From: an uncultured Flammeovirgaceae bacterium
GTDB taxonomy: Bacteria; Bacteroidota; Bacteroidia; Cytophagales; Cyclobacteriaceae
DNA length: 5,453 bases
Assembly (NCBI GenBank): GCA_946480685.1
Contig: CAMLLI010000358.1
Location: 1 to 5,453, forward strand
Direction of reading: 5' to 3'
Position 1 is the stretch's first letter. Every line of letters starts with the position of its first letter. Below the pieces are notes generated by a model. That model searched no databases. It worked only from the letters and a program-made list of their open reading frames with translations, and had not been told where the DNA came from. Positions 1 to 5,453 of this stretch are shown here, piece by piece. The position numbers and the translations under genes are program-made.

Positions 1-924
1 AGACGACAGAATGCCGGCATTTATATTCAGCAACAATTCCGCCTGGAAGAAAATAGTAGATTGTCACTCTCATTTCGTGGCGATGTAGTTCGTGATTTTC
101 TTCATGATGGTGTTGGGCGGCAGCAATGGACCGTTATTGATCCTGGTTTTGCAACATCTTCCGCACGGTTTCTCAAAACATTCCGTGCTTCGTACAGAAG
201 AAATCTTGGACAGTCCATGCAACTTGAATTGAGAGGTGGTTATGGTGAACGTATACCTACACTCAATGAGCGCTATGGATTCTATTTATTCAACCGTATG
301 GACGGGTACGATTACCTTGGGAGACCGGCCTTGAAGAATGAAACATCCTGGGATGTTGATATAATGTTCAGCTATTTCAGATCGAAAGTGGAGCTACAGG
401 TTGTGCCTTTCTATAAAATCATTGACGACTATATATTCGGAAGTATACTTCAAGACTATAGTGCAATGACGATTGGAGCGAAGGGTGTTAAACAAAACAT
501 GAACCTGACGTGGGCTCGCATGGCAGGGGTGGATGTGATGATACTGTCCAATCCGGTTCCTGCCCTGCAGTGGATCACGAATTTGAAATATACGTATGGT
601 TATACATCGCTCCGGGAGTCGATGCCATTGATGCCACCGTTGAAAGTGGTGACTTCACTCCGCTATGGATGGAAGAAGGTTCATGTGCAAGGGGAGCTCG
701 AATGGAGTGCGGCACAGCATCGTGTCAGCCGATCATTTGGAGAAAAGCAAACCGGTTCATACGCCGTAGTGAACCTGCGCACCGGCTGGAGTGTAAATAC
801 AACGTGGCAGTTGAATGGCGGTGTCGAAAATATACTAGACCAGAATTACCGAGAGCACCTCGATTGGGGCGGTATACCGAGACCGGGCCGAAATCTATTC
901 ATGAATGTGACTTTTAAATTTTAA
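1..924 (+). CDS. TonB-dependent outer-membrane receptor, C-terminal part (5' end outside window)
   Basis: This is the C-terminal 307 residues of a TonB-dependent receptor, which imports a scarce ligand (metal chelate, cofactor or similar) across the outer membrane using TonB energy. The frame is open from base 1, so plug domain, TonB box and signal peptide lie off the window; the TTG at 61 is internal, not a start. Seen: alternating amphipathic beta-strands rich in aromatic residues, an ERYGFYLFNRMDGYDYLG loop segment near residues 90-107, the family's C-terminal pattern NILDQNY...IPRPGRNLF, and a terminal beta-strand ending in phenylalanine (VTFKF), the usual BAM-recognition signal. The loop and C-terminal patterns recall NosA/OprC-like copper receptors, but substrate cannot be fixed from this part; that is a weak inference. 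The stop is 5 bases before the haemoglobin gene, indicating one operon. Confidence 0.93.
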   Translation, partial: RRQNAGIYIQQQFRLEENSRLSLSFRGDVVRDFLHDGVGRQQWTVIDPGFATSSARFLKTFRASYRRNLGQSMQLELRGGYGERIPTLNERYGFYLFNRMDGYDYLGRPALKNETSWDVDIMFSYFRSKVELQVVPFYKIIDDYIFGSILQDYSAMTIGAKGVKQNMNLTWARMAGVDVMILSNPVPALQWITNLKYTYGYTSLRESMPLMPPLKVVTSLRYGWKKVHVQGELEWSAAQHRVSRSFGEKQTGSYAVVNLRTGWSVNTTWQLNGGVENILDQNYREHLDWGGIPRPGRNLFMNVTFKF

Positions 925-929
925 ATAGG

Positions 930-1301
930 ATGCTTTTACTTCCAGATATTACAGACCGTAATGATGTTATAAAGTTCGTAGACCGATTTTATGACAAGGT
1001 AAAAGAAGATGCATTGCTTGGGCCTGAGTTTGCGCATGTTAACTGGTTACACCATCTGCCGGTGATGTATAGCTTTTGGTCGTCTATGCTTTTGGGAGAA
1101 CAATCGTACCGTGGCAATCCTTTACAGAAGCATCTTCCGTTGCCGATCGGTACGGTACATTTTAACCGTTGGCTTCAGCTGTTCAAGGAAACCATTGATG
1201 AGAATTTTTCCGGTGTCAATGCTGAAGAAGTTAAAGTGAGAGCACAGGCTATAGCACGTGTGTTTCAAATTAAAATGGGTCTGACAAATAAAGATATGTA
1301 A
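930..1301 (+). CDS. Group III truncated haemoglobin (Ctb-like)
   Basis: A 123-residue cytoplasmic haem protein with a 2-on-2 globin fold, normal length for the group. Aligned by eye to Campylobacter jejuni Ctb, the diagnostic residues are present: Tyr21 at B10 (RFYDKV), His42 at E7 (NWLHHLPVMYSFW), proximal His68 at F8 (LQKHLPLP) and Trp81 at G8 (FNRWLQLF). The shared FW..MLLGE..Y.G.PL.KHL.LP block makes the subgroup call firm. Family members bind O2, CO and NO tightly; roles in NO or peroxide handling or oxygen supply at low O2 are proposed but not settled. The ATG at 930 is chosen because it begins the conserved region and follows the receptor stop by 5 bases; there is only a weak AGG directly before it, so translation may be coupled to the receptor. 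No terminator follows, so readthrough into the 1392 gene is possible. Confidence 0.95.
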   Translation: MLLLPDITDRNDVIKFVDRFYDKVKEDALLGPEFAHVNWLHHLPVMYSFWSSMLLGEQSYRGNPLQKHLPLPIGTVHFNRWLQLFKETIDENFSGVNAEEVKVRAQAIARVFQIKMGLTNKDM

Positions 1302-1323
1302 ATGAATATATACCTTTTTACAG

Positions 1324-1343
1324 ACTATGATTTTCGTCATAGT
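1324..1343. promoter_or_regulatory. Predicted Crp/Fnr-type operator upstream of the 1392 gene
   Basis: A perfect inverted repeat ACTATGA-TTTTCG-TCATAGT (7-6-7). The TGA-N6-TCA core is the geometry of Crp/Fnr sites (CRP TGTGA-N6-TCACA; FNR TTGAT-N4-ATCAA). It is centred about 58 bases before the ATG at 1392 and overlaps where the -33 element of the putative promoter would sit. A near copy occurs in front of the Crp/Fnr gene at 3881-3900. Binding by that protein is inferred. A simple hairpin role is less likely, since no U-tract directly follows it. Confidence 0.68.
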
Positions 1344-1351
1344 GAATCAGG

Positions 1352-1359
1352 TATATTTG
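1352..1359 (+). promoter_or_regulatory. Putative Bacteroidota -7 promoter element (TATATTTG)
   Basis: TATATTTG is an exact match to the TAnnTTTG -7 consensus used by the Bacteroidota primary sigma factor, 32 bases before the start codon at 1392. It starts 18.5 bases from the centre of the dyad at 1324-1343, so the dyad would cover the -33 region. A weaker alternative, TTTTTTTG at 1363-1370, lies 29.5 bases from the dyad centre, the spacing expected of class II activation; the sequence alone does not decide between them. Confidence 0.5.
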
Positions 1360-1391
1360 CTGTTTTTTTGTCGCCAGTGTAAACTCCATAT

Positions 1392-3185
1392 ATGAACAAT
1401 ACACCATTACATACATTTCATATCCCGGTACTGGGATTAGCCTACACCATTGATTCTCCGGTTAAGGTAGCGCGATACGGTATAAACTCCGTAGTTTCCA
1501 TTATTGAAGACAGACTTATCGAGCTGATGCGCATGCACTATTATAAACAGACCGATAAGCCCTATATCCCCATCACTCCGAAGGATCATGACTTCCGCGC
1601 GAGTAGAATAACAGACTATTTGAATCTCATCAATGATATAGTAAAGACTCAACTCGAAAAACTTGCCGCAACTGCTTTCGAGGCTGGTTCCGAGATATGC
1701 AAGTACTTTGACATGCTGCCCGATGGACATAGCCTGCGATTACTCTATACGGAGATGATGTCCACTTCCGATCGTAACCGTAAGACATTGCTTGACGATG
1801 TGCTTCGAAAACACGTTCGTGCCGGGCGGATCGATGTTAACATCATGACGAAGGTGGACAAGAATAATTATGACGCCAACGGAGATATACTTGCGGATTC
1901 CTCAGATGCCCTGGCAGCACTTCGCGGATATGTCAACAGCAATCTTACAAATTCTGCTGTTATATTTTCAGCTGGTCTCAACCCGCGTCTGTTCAACTAC
2001 CTGGAGTCAATGCCAGCATTTCAACCAAAGGGCTGGGGTATATTTGATAAATCTGTTGTGGTGAAAGTAAGCGACTACCGTTCTGCCATCATCCAGGGGA
2101 AGTATCTTGCCAAGAAAGGTGTATGGGTAAGTGAATTCAGAATTGAATCCGGGTTGAATTGTGGTGGACACGCATTTGCTACCGATGGCAGTTTGCTCGG
2201 TCCTATATTAGAAGAATTTAAAGCCAGGCGCGATGAATTGAAAGCGTCATTGCACGCACTATATAATCCCGTGATGCAACAAAGAGGTCTCCCTGTATTT
2301 CCGGAACCACACCCGGTGAAAATTACAGTTCAGGGAGGTATAGGAACAGCGGAAGAAGCCAACCTGCTATTGTCCTATTATGATGTAGCGAGTACAGGTT
2401 GGGGAACGCCATTTTTACTTTGTCCGGAAGCCACTACGGTTGATGATGGTACCTTGCAGAAATTATGTGCTGCGGGTGAAGATGATATTTTACTAAGCAA
2501 GAACTCACCGCTGGGTATACGCTTTAATTATTTGAAAGGAACAAGTGCCGAGCATGAGAAACTATCCCGCGTGCGTGCTGGCAAGCCGGGGAGTCCTTGT
2601 ACTGAAAAACACCTGGTGTCCAATACAGAGTTTACCGAGAAACCGATCTGCACGGCTTCCTATATGTATCAAAGGAAGAAGATCGCGCAGCTTAAGACGT
2701 TGAATTTGCTGCCGGAAGAATACGACAAACAATTTCAGGATATAGTGTCCAAAGAATGTTTATGTGTGGGGTTGAGTAACGCTGCTGCCGTTCAATATAG
2801 TTTACCACCTTTCAAACAGATGAGTGGTGTTACCATGTGCCCGGGGCCCAATGTAGCCTACTTTAACAGGGTTGTCTCATTGAAGGAAATGGTTGATTAT
2901 ATCTACGGACGTTGCAATATACTGAACGGGGAGCGGCCGCACATGTTTATCAAAGAGCTTTCACTCAATATAGCGTATCTGAAAGAGCAGCTCGAGGAAT
3001 TGGCAACTGCAAATGAAAAAACGATTCGTGAGCTGCGAACGTTTGGCGATAACCTGCTAGCGGGAATTATATACTATCGAAAGCGGGCATCCGATTTTAT
3101 TAAAGAAAGTTCTGATACATTTTCGGAAGCCCTGAACCGTTACGAAACTGAACTTCAGACGTTGGTGACTGGCAAGCTCGGATGA
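1392..3185 (+). CDS. Uncharacterised 597-residue protein, possible nitronate monooxygenase-like TIM barrel with Cys-rich C-terminal part
   Basis: I do not recognise an established function. Seen: the N-terminus (FHIPVLGLAYTIDSPVKVARYG, residues 9-30) resembles the first strand and loop of FMN TIM-barrel enzymes; residues 252-261 contain ESGLNCGGHA; residues 310-346 (KITVQGGIGTAEEANLL, then GWGTPFLLCPEA) resemble the phosphate-binding GGI and GT.FL segments of nitronate monooxygenases. There are ten cysteines (103, 257, 344, 359, 403, 420, 456, 458, 483, 508); the cluster 403-483, including CLC at 456-458 and MCPGPN at 482-487, could hold a metal or Fe-S centre, but no standard motif is present. 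Residues 520-550 look like a charged amphipathic, coiled-coil-like helix. No signal peptide or membrane segment is evident, so it is probably cytoplasmic. It is almost twice the length of a normal nitronate monooxygenase. A Crp/Fnr-like dyad and a -7-like box precede it; no Shine-Dalgarno is seen. Coding status is sure; the fold is tentative. Confidence 0.9.
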   Translation: MNNTPLHTFHIPVLGLAYTIDSPVKVARYGINSVVSIIEDRLIELMRMHYYKQTDKPYIPITPKDHDFRASRITDYLNLINDIVKTQLEKLAATAFEAGSEICKYFDMLPDGHSLRLLYTEMMSTSDRNRKTLLDDVLRKHVRAGRIDVNIMTKVDKNNYDANGDILADSSDALAALRGYVNSNLTNSAVIFSAGLNPRLFNYLESMPAFQPKGWGIFDKSVVVKVSDYRSAIIQGKYLAKKGVWVSEFRIESGLNCGGHAFATDGSLLGPILEEFKARRDELKASLHALYNPVMQQRGLPVFPEPHPVKITVQGGIGTAEEANLLLSYYDVASTGWGTPFLLCPEATTVDDGTLQKLCAAGEDDILLSKNSPLGIRFNYLKGTSAEHEKLSRVRAGKPGSPCTEKHLVSNTEFTEKPICTASYMYQRKKIAQLKTLNLLPEEYDKQFQDIVSKECLCVGLSNAAAVQYSLPPFKQMSGVTMCPGPNVAYFNRVVSLKEMVDYIYGRCNILNGERPHMFIKELSLNIAYLKEQLEELATANEKTIRELRTFGDNLLAGIIYYRKRASDFIKESSDTFSEALNRYETELQTLVTGKLG

Positions 3186-3191
3186 TTTCAA

Positions 3192-3230
3192 ATATATACC
3201 GGCATGATTTCATGTCATGCCGGTATATAT
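3192..3230. terminator. Bidirectional intrinsic terminator hairpin between convergent genes
   Basis: A perfect 16-bp inverted repeat: arms 3192-3207 and 3215-3230 (core ACCGGCATGA / TCATGCCGGT) with a 7-base loop, filling nearly the whole 48-base gap between the + gene ending at 3185 and the - gene ending at 3234. The outer six base pairs are all A/T and there is no long run of T after either arm, so it is not a textbook terminator, but its position and stability make shared termination the best reading. Confidence 0.85.
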
Positions 3231-3233
3231 CAG

Positions 3234-3869
3234 TTAAAATCGGATCTTGTGTCCCTCGAGAATAAGTTTTCGATCCTTCTCCATTTTCTTTACAGTTCGT
3301 ATCACGGTCTCAACCCGGAGTCCGCTCATATCAGCAAGCTGTTGTCGCGTATAGGGAATGGTAACCCGGCCGGCAACTTCTTTTGACGGTGGATTTTTAG
3401 TTTTATAGTATTTCAATAATGAAAGTATACGATGTTCGGGTTCATGACTGGAAATTTCCGACAGCACCATGGATTTATACTTGAGACGCTGACATAAGAC
3501 TTCATCCATCTTCATGTGCAGATCAAAATTTTCTTGTAGCATCTGCCGGAAATAGTCTCCCGGAAGTTTCCATACTTTGGAAGCTTCTATAGCTATAACG
3601 CTTCCCGGGTATGGAAACCTGCCAATGAGTGCAGGTTCACCAAAGCTCTCACCTGCGTGAAATATACCTTGTATAAATTCCTGTCCATCGTCATTCACGA
3701 TATACATTTTAACCACGCCCGTTTCAACCTGGAAGTAATCAGAGGCAGTATCGCCTTCCTGAAACAGAATCTGATCCTTCTTCAGCGTAATCAACCGGGC
3801 GTGGTATTTTTCCAGTACTTTTGATGGGAACACCTTTTTAGATTTTCGTTTCCGCAAATTGGATCCCAT
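3234..3869 (-). CDS. Crp/Fnr-family transcriptional regulator without Fe-S cysteines
   Basis: A 211-residue DNA-binding regulator of usual family length. Domains: a basic N-terminal tail (RKRKSKK, 6-12); a cyclic-nucleotide-binding-like beta-roll at about 25-110, with the phosphate-cassette region GESFGEPALIGRFPYPGS at 73-90; a dimerisation helix at about 112-140; a C-terminal winged helix-turn-helix at about 171-205. In the cassette, the Arg-Ser pair of E. coli CRP is replaced by Gly-Ser, arguing against cAMP as ligand. Only one cysteine (126) is present, so there is no FNR-type 4Fe-4S sensor; a haem-based sensor as in DNR is possible but not shown. The recognition helix reads V186-E187-T188-V189-I190-R191: it keeps the Glu and Arg that read TGA, while the residue matching CRP Arg180 is Val, as in FNR. 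It lies 30 bases after the reductase stop on the same strand, with a matching dyad in the gap, suggesting autoregulation as well as readthrough from the reductase gene. Confidence 0.93.
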   Translation of the reverse strand: MGSNLRKRKSKKVFPSKVLEKYHARLITLKKDQILFQEGDTASDYFQVETGVVKMYIVNDDGQEFIQGIFHAGESFGEPALIGRFPYPGSVIAIEASKVWKLPGDYFRQMLQENFDLHMKMDEVLCQRLKYKSMVLSEISSHEPEHRILSLLKYYKTKNPPSKEVAGRVTIPYTRQQLADMSGLRVETVIRTVKKMEKDRKLILEGHKIRF

Positions 3870-3880
3870 TTCATTTATAT

Positions 3881-3900
3881 ACTATGATTTTTATCAGGTT
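3881..3900. promoter_or_regulatory. Predicted Crp/Fnr-type operator in front of the regulator gene (autoregulatory)
   Basis: ACTATGA-TTTTTA-TCAGGTT, the same left half and TGA-N6-TCA spacing as the dyad at 1324-1343; 14 of the first 16 bases are identical. The right half-site is degenerate. In FNR terms it reads TATGAT-N4-ATCAGG. It begins 12 bases upstream of the regulator's ATG and its last base is the first base of the reductase stop codon on the minus strand. Such a promoter-proximal place would suit negative autoregulation. I see no convincing TAnnTTTG box on the minus strand beside it. Confidence 0.6.
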
Positions 3901-5453
3901 TACGTAATGGTACATGCACCGCCTGCACAGGCAGCTTCGGCCTGGAGATCCGTCTCGTCATCAGGTTCAAATACATTCGAGAGGTCCAGTTCCCGGAGTG
4001 ATTTCTCCAATCGCTCGAATTCATCCCGCGCTATATCTTCAAAGGGTGCCTGTTTATAATTCCCATTATCAAATGGTAATACACTCAATCCGTTATAGGA
4101 GGCCTTGTTCTCCCACATCCAGTCACCAATACTTATCCAGTCGTGTTCCCGGATGCTTACAGTAGCCGATACGTTGTTTGCGTTGCTTCCGTTCCGGTAG
4201 CCGTTGCGTACCCACTCGGTATTGAATTTTTTGATTCGCTCAAGCAAATCCATAGCGCTTTCATTTCGCAGGATCGATCCTTCCGGAGCCTTCTGTGGTA
4301 TACAGATAACACCCTGACGCGAGTTGAGAAAATCATCCTCCAATAGCTCCGGGTGATTTTCCTTCAGGTATATATATAGCGCTTCGTTTTTACCGATGCG
4401 TACTCTTCGCAGGTAATAATCATTATGCCATGCATGTATGCCGGATGAAGTGCCGAGCACAATGGACGAAGTTCCGGAGGGCTTGATAGTAGTACAACGT
4501 GCGGCAAACTGTATATTTATCTTTGATGACGTATGCAGGTTTACTTTCTTCACGACATCAGCGGCTTCCTTCAGGTCGAATTGAAAGATCTTTCCGCTGG
4601 CTATACCGGTCATGCCTACACCAATCAACGCTTCGTGCTCGGTAGTCGTCTTCCAGACTTCACGCAGGTAATGAAAGTTTGTAAAGCCCGCCTGCAGCGT
4701 GCCGAAGAATGATGCAGCTGCAGCACGTGCATTGAGGTCCTCCTGACTTTCAATATCGGAAGCGTTTACTTCACACAGGTTGCAAAACTGAAAAGGTCGT
4801 AATGCAATTTCGCAACAGGGATTCGTGCCCCAGTCAGTATGGTTGGTAAAATAGAAACCGGGTTCACCGGAACCGGATAACTCAATCTTTTTCCAGAGCC
4901 TTAAAAAATCTTCCCGCGTTGTAGAATCTCTCGGAAGCACAACCGAATTGTTGGCGCGCCCCCGTTGTTCATTCAATTCCCACCAGTTACCAAATTTACA
5001 CGTTAACATTTCTTCATCGTGATAGGAGAACAGCGATATCATGGCTGATCGGCGTATACCACCGGCCAGCACTGCATTCGCTATATGACACATAATATCA
5101 TGGCACTGCAGGGACGATAGTTTTTCACCGTCCAACTTACGATCGAGGATCGCTGTTAAATGCGCTATGCATATCTTCAAAGGCTCGGGCCCGGGTGCTT
5201 TGCCGCCAGCTGTTATCAGTCGTGCTCCTTTGGGACGTATATCGGAGTAATCAAAATCCGGTATATAGTTGCTGATGCCGAAGTATCCCTTCATCAATAC
5301 TTTCACGGCATCAGCCCAACCTTCGAGACTATCTCCAACCAGGAATCTTTTACGTTTTGTTGCTTTGCGTATAGGCGGGAGGTTGTCTATATGTTCCGTC
5401 TGTACCGAGAATCCAACGCCCGTACCACCCAATAACAGGAACATCGCTTCCGA
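3900..5453 (-). CDS. nrdJ: Adenosylcobalamin-dependent (class II) ribonucleoside-triphosphate reductase, C-terminal 517 residues (5' end outside window)
   Basis: This enzyme makes deoxyribonucleotides from ribonucleotides using a thiyl radical generated from adenosylcobalamin, so it needs no oxygen and no NrdB subunit. It resembles the monomeric Lactobacillus leichmannii enzyme. Counting from the Met at 5444, I see LLLGGTGVGFSV (3-14), GDSLEGWADA (37-46), PKGAR and GGKAPGPEPL (71-89), AGGIRRSA (127-134), the active-site block N208-P-C210-C-E212, C221 exactly 11 residues on (matching C408/C419), KPSGTSS (321-327), and the shuttle pair C506/C511 in a C-terminal CAGGAC four residues from the end. 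Comparison with the roughly 739-residue Lactobacillus enzyme implies that about 200-220 N-terminal residues, including the partner of the second active-site cysteine and any allosteric domain, lie beyond base 5453; the frame is open to the edge, so that Met is internal. No intein is visible in this part. C211 (usually Gly) and C224 are extra cysteines. Confidence 0.96.
   Translation of the reverse strand, partial: SEAMFLLLGGTGVGFSVQTEHIDNLPPIRKATKRKRFLVGDSLEGWADAVKVLMKGYFGISNYIPDFDYSDIRPKGARLITAGGKAPGPEPLKICIAHLTAILDRKLDGEKLSSLQCHDIMCHIANAVLAGGIRRSAMISLFSYHDEEMLTCKFGNWWELNEQRGRANNSVVLPRDSTTREDFLRLWKKIELSGSGEPGFYFTNHTDWGTNPCCEIALRPFQFCNLCEVNASDIESQEDLNARAAAASFFGTLQAGFTNFHYLREVWKTTTEHEALIGVGMTGIASGKIFQFDLKEAADVVKKVNLHTSSKINIQFAARCTTIKPSGTSSIVLGTSSGIHAWHNDYYLRRVRIGKNEALYIYLKENHPELLEDDFLNSRQGVICIPQKAPEGSILRNESAMDLLERIKKFNTEWVRNGYRNGSNANNVSATVSIREHDWISIGDWMWENKASYNGLSVLPFDNGNYKQAPFEDIARDEFERLEKSLRELDLSNVFEPDDETDLQAEAACAGGACTIT

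Noticed and set aside
1324..1370. The dyad plus the later run of seven T as an intrinsic terminator for the haemoglobin gene
   Set aside because: The stem is only 7 bp and A/T-rich, and the T-run starts 19 bases after the stem rather than next to it. The near-identical copy before the regulator gene also points to an operator.
1302..1382. A 26-codon ORF starting directly after the haemoglobin stop (MNIYLFTDYDF...)
   Set aside because: It has no ribosome binding site beyond possible coupling, no recognisable motif, and lies exactly over the predicted operator and -7 box, so the space is better explained as a promoter region.
1437..1730. Antisense open frame opposite the 597-residue gene, and similar frames elsewhere opposite or overlapping the main genes
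   Set aside because: They show no family motifs and overlap fully with genes whose reading frames carry clear protein families or long uninterrupted coding.
3205..3217. TGA...TCA inside the hairpin at 3192-3230 as a third Crp/Fnr site
   Set aside because: The spacing is 7 rather than 6 bases, the flanks differ from the other two sites, and the long perfect stem between convergent stops is explained as a terminator.
3921..3932. Palindrome GCCTG-CA-CAGGC near the end of the reductase gene
   Set aside because: It encodes the conserved C-terminal cysteine region of the reductase and is short, so it is explained by coding constraint and chance.

Overview
The window reads as a piece of a Bacteroidota chromosome, most plausibly from the Chitinophagaceae/Chitinophaga-like side. 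The evidence is a TonB-dependent receptor with a typical Bacteroidota C-terminus, a TAnnTTTG-type -7 box, start codons without good Shine-Dalgarno sequences, and moderate GC with many ATA isoleucine codons. This taxonomic placement is inference from style, not from a marker gene.

Layout: (1) 1-924 (+), the last 307 residues of a TonB-dependent outer-membrane receptor, open at the left edge. (2) 930-1301 (+), a group III truncated haemoglobin, 5 bases downstream and probably co-transcribed. (3) 1302-1391, a 90-base gap with a perfect 7-6-7 dyad of Crp/Fnr geometry and a -7-like box. (4) 1392-3185 (+), a 597-residue cysteine-containing protein of no established function, with a nitronate-monooxygenase-like TIM-barrel flavour. 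(5) 3186-3233, a 16-bp perfect hairpin serving as terminator between convergent genes. (6) 3234-3869 (-), a Crp/Fnr-family regulator. (7) 3870-3899, a 30-base gap holding a second, imperfect copy of the same dyad. (8) 3900-5453 (-), the C-terminal 517 residues of an adenosylcobalamin-dependent (class II) ribonucleotide reductase, open at the right edge.

How it fits together: class II reductase works without oxygen, group III truncated haemoglobins are tied to NO/low-oxygen physiology (Campylobacter Ctb is controlled by the Crp/Fnr protein NssR), and the regulator here lacks the Fe-S cysteines of FNR. The strongest non-obvious signal is that the two gaps share ACTATGA-TTTT and both fit TGA-N6-TCA. 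One lies before the unknown 597-residue gene and the other just before the regulator's own start. I infer a small autoregulated Crp/Fnr regulon for oxygen limitation or nitrosative stress in which the uncharacterised TIM-barrel protein is a target. That is a hypothesis, not something the sequence proves.
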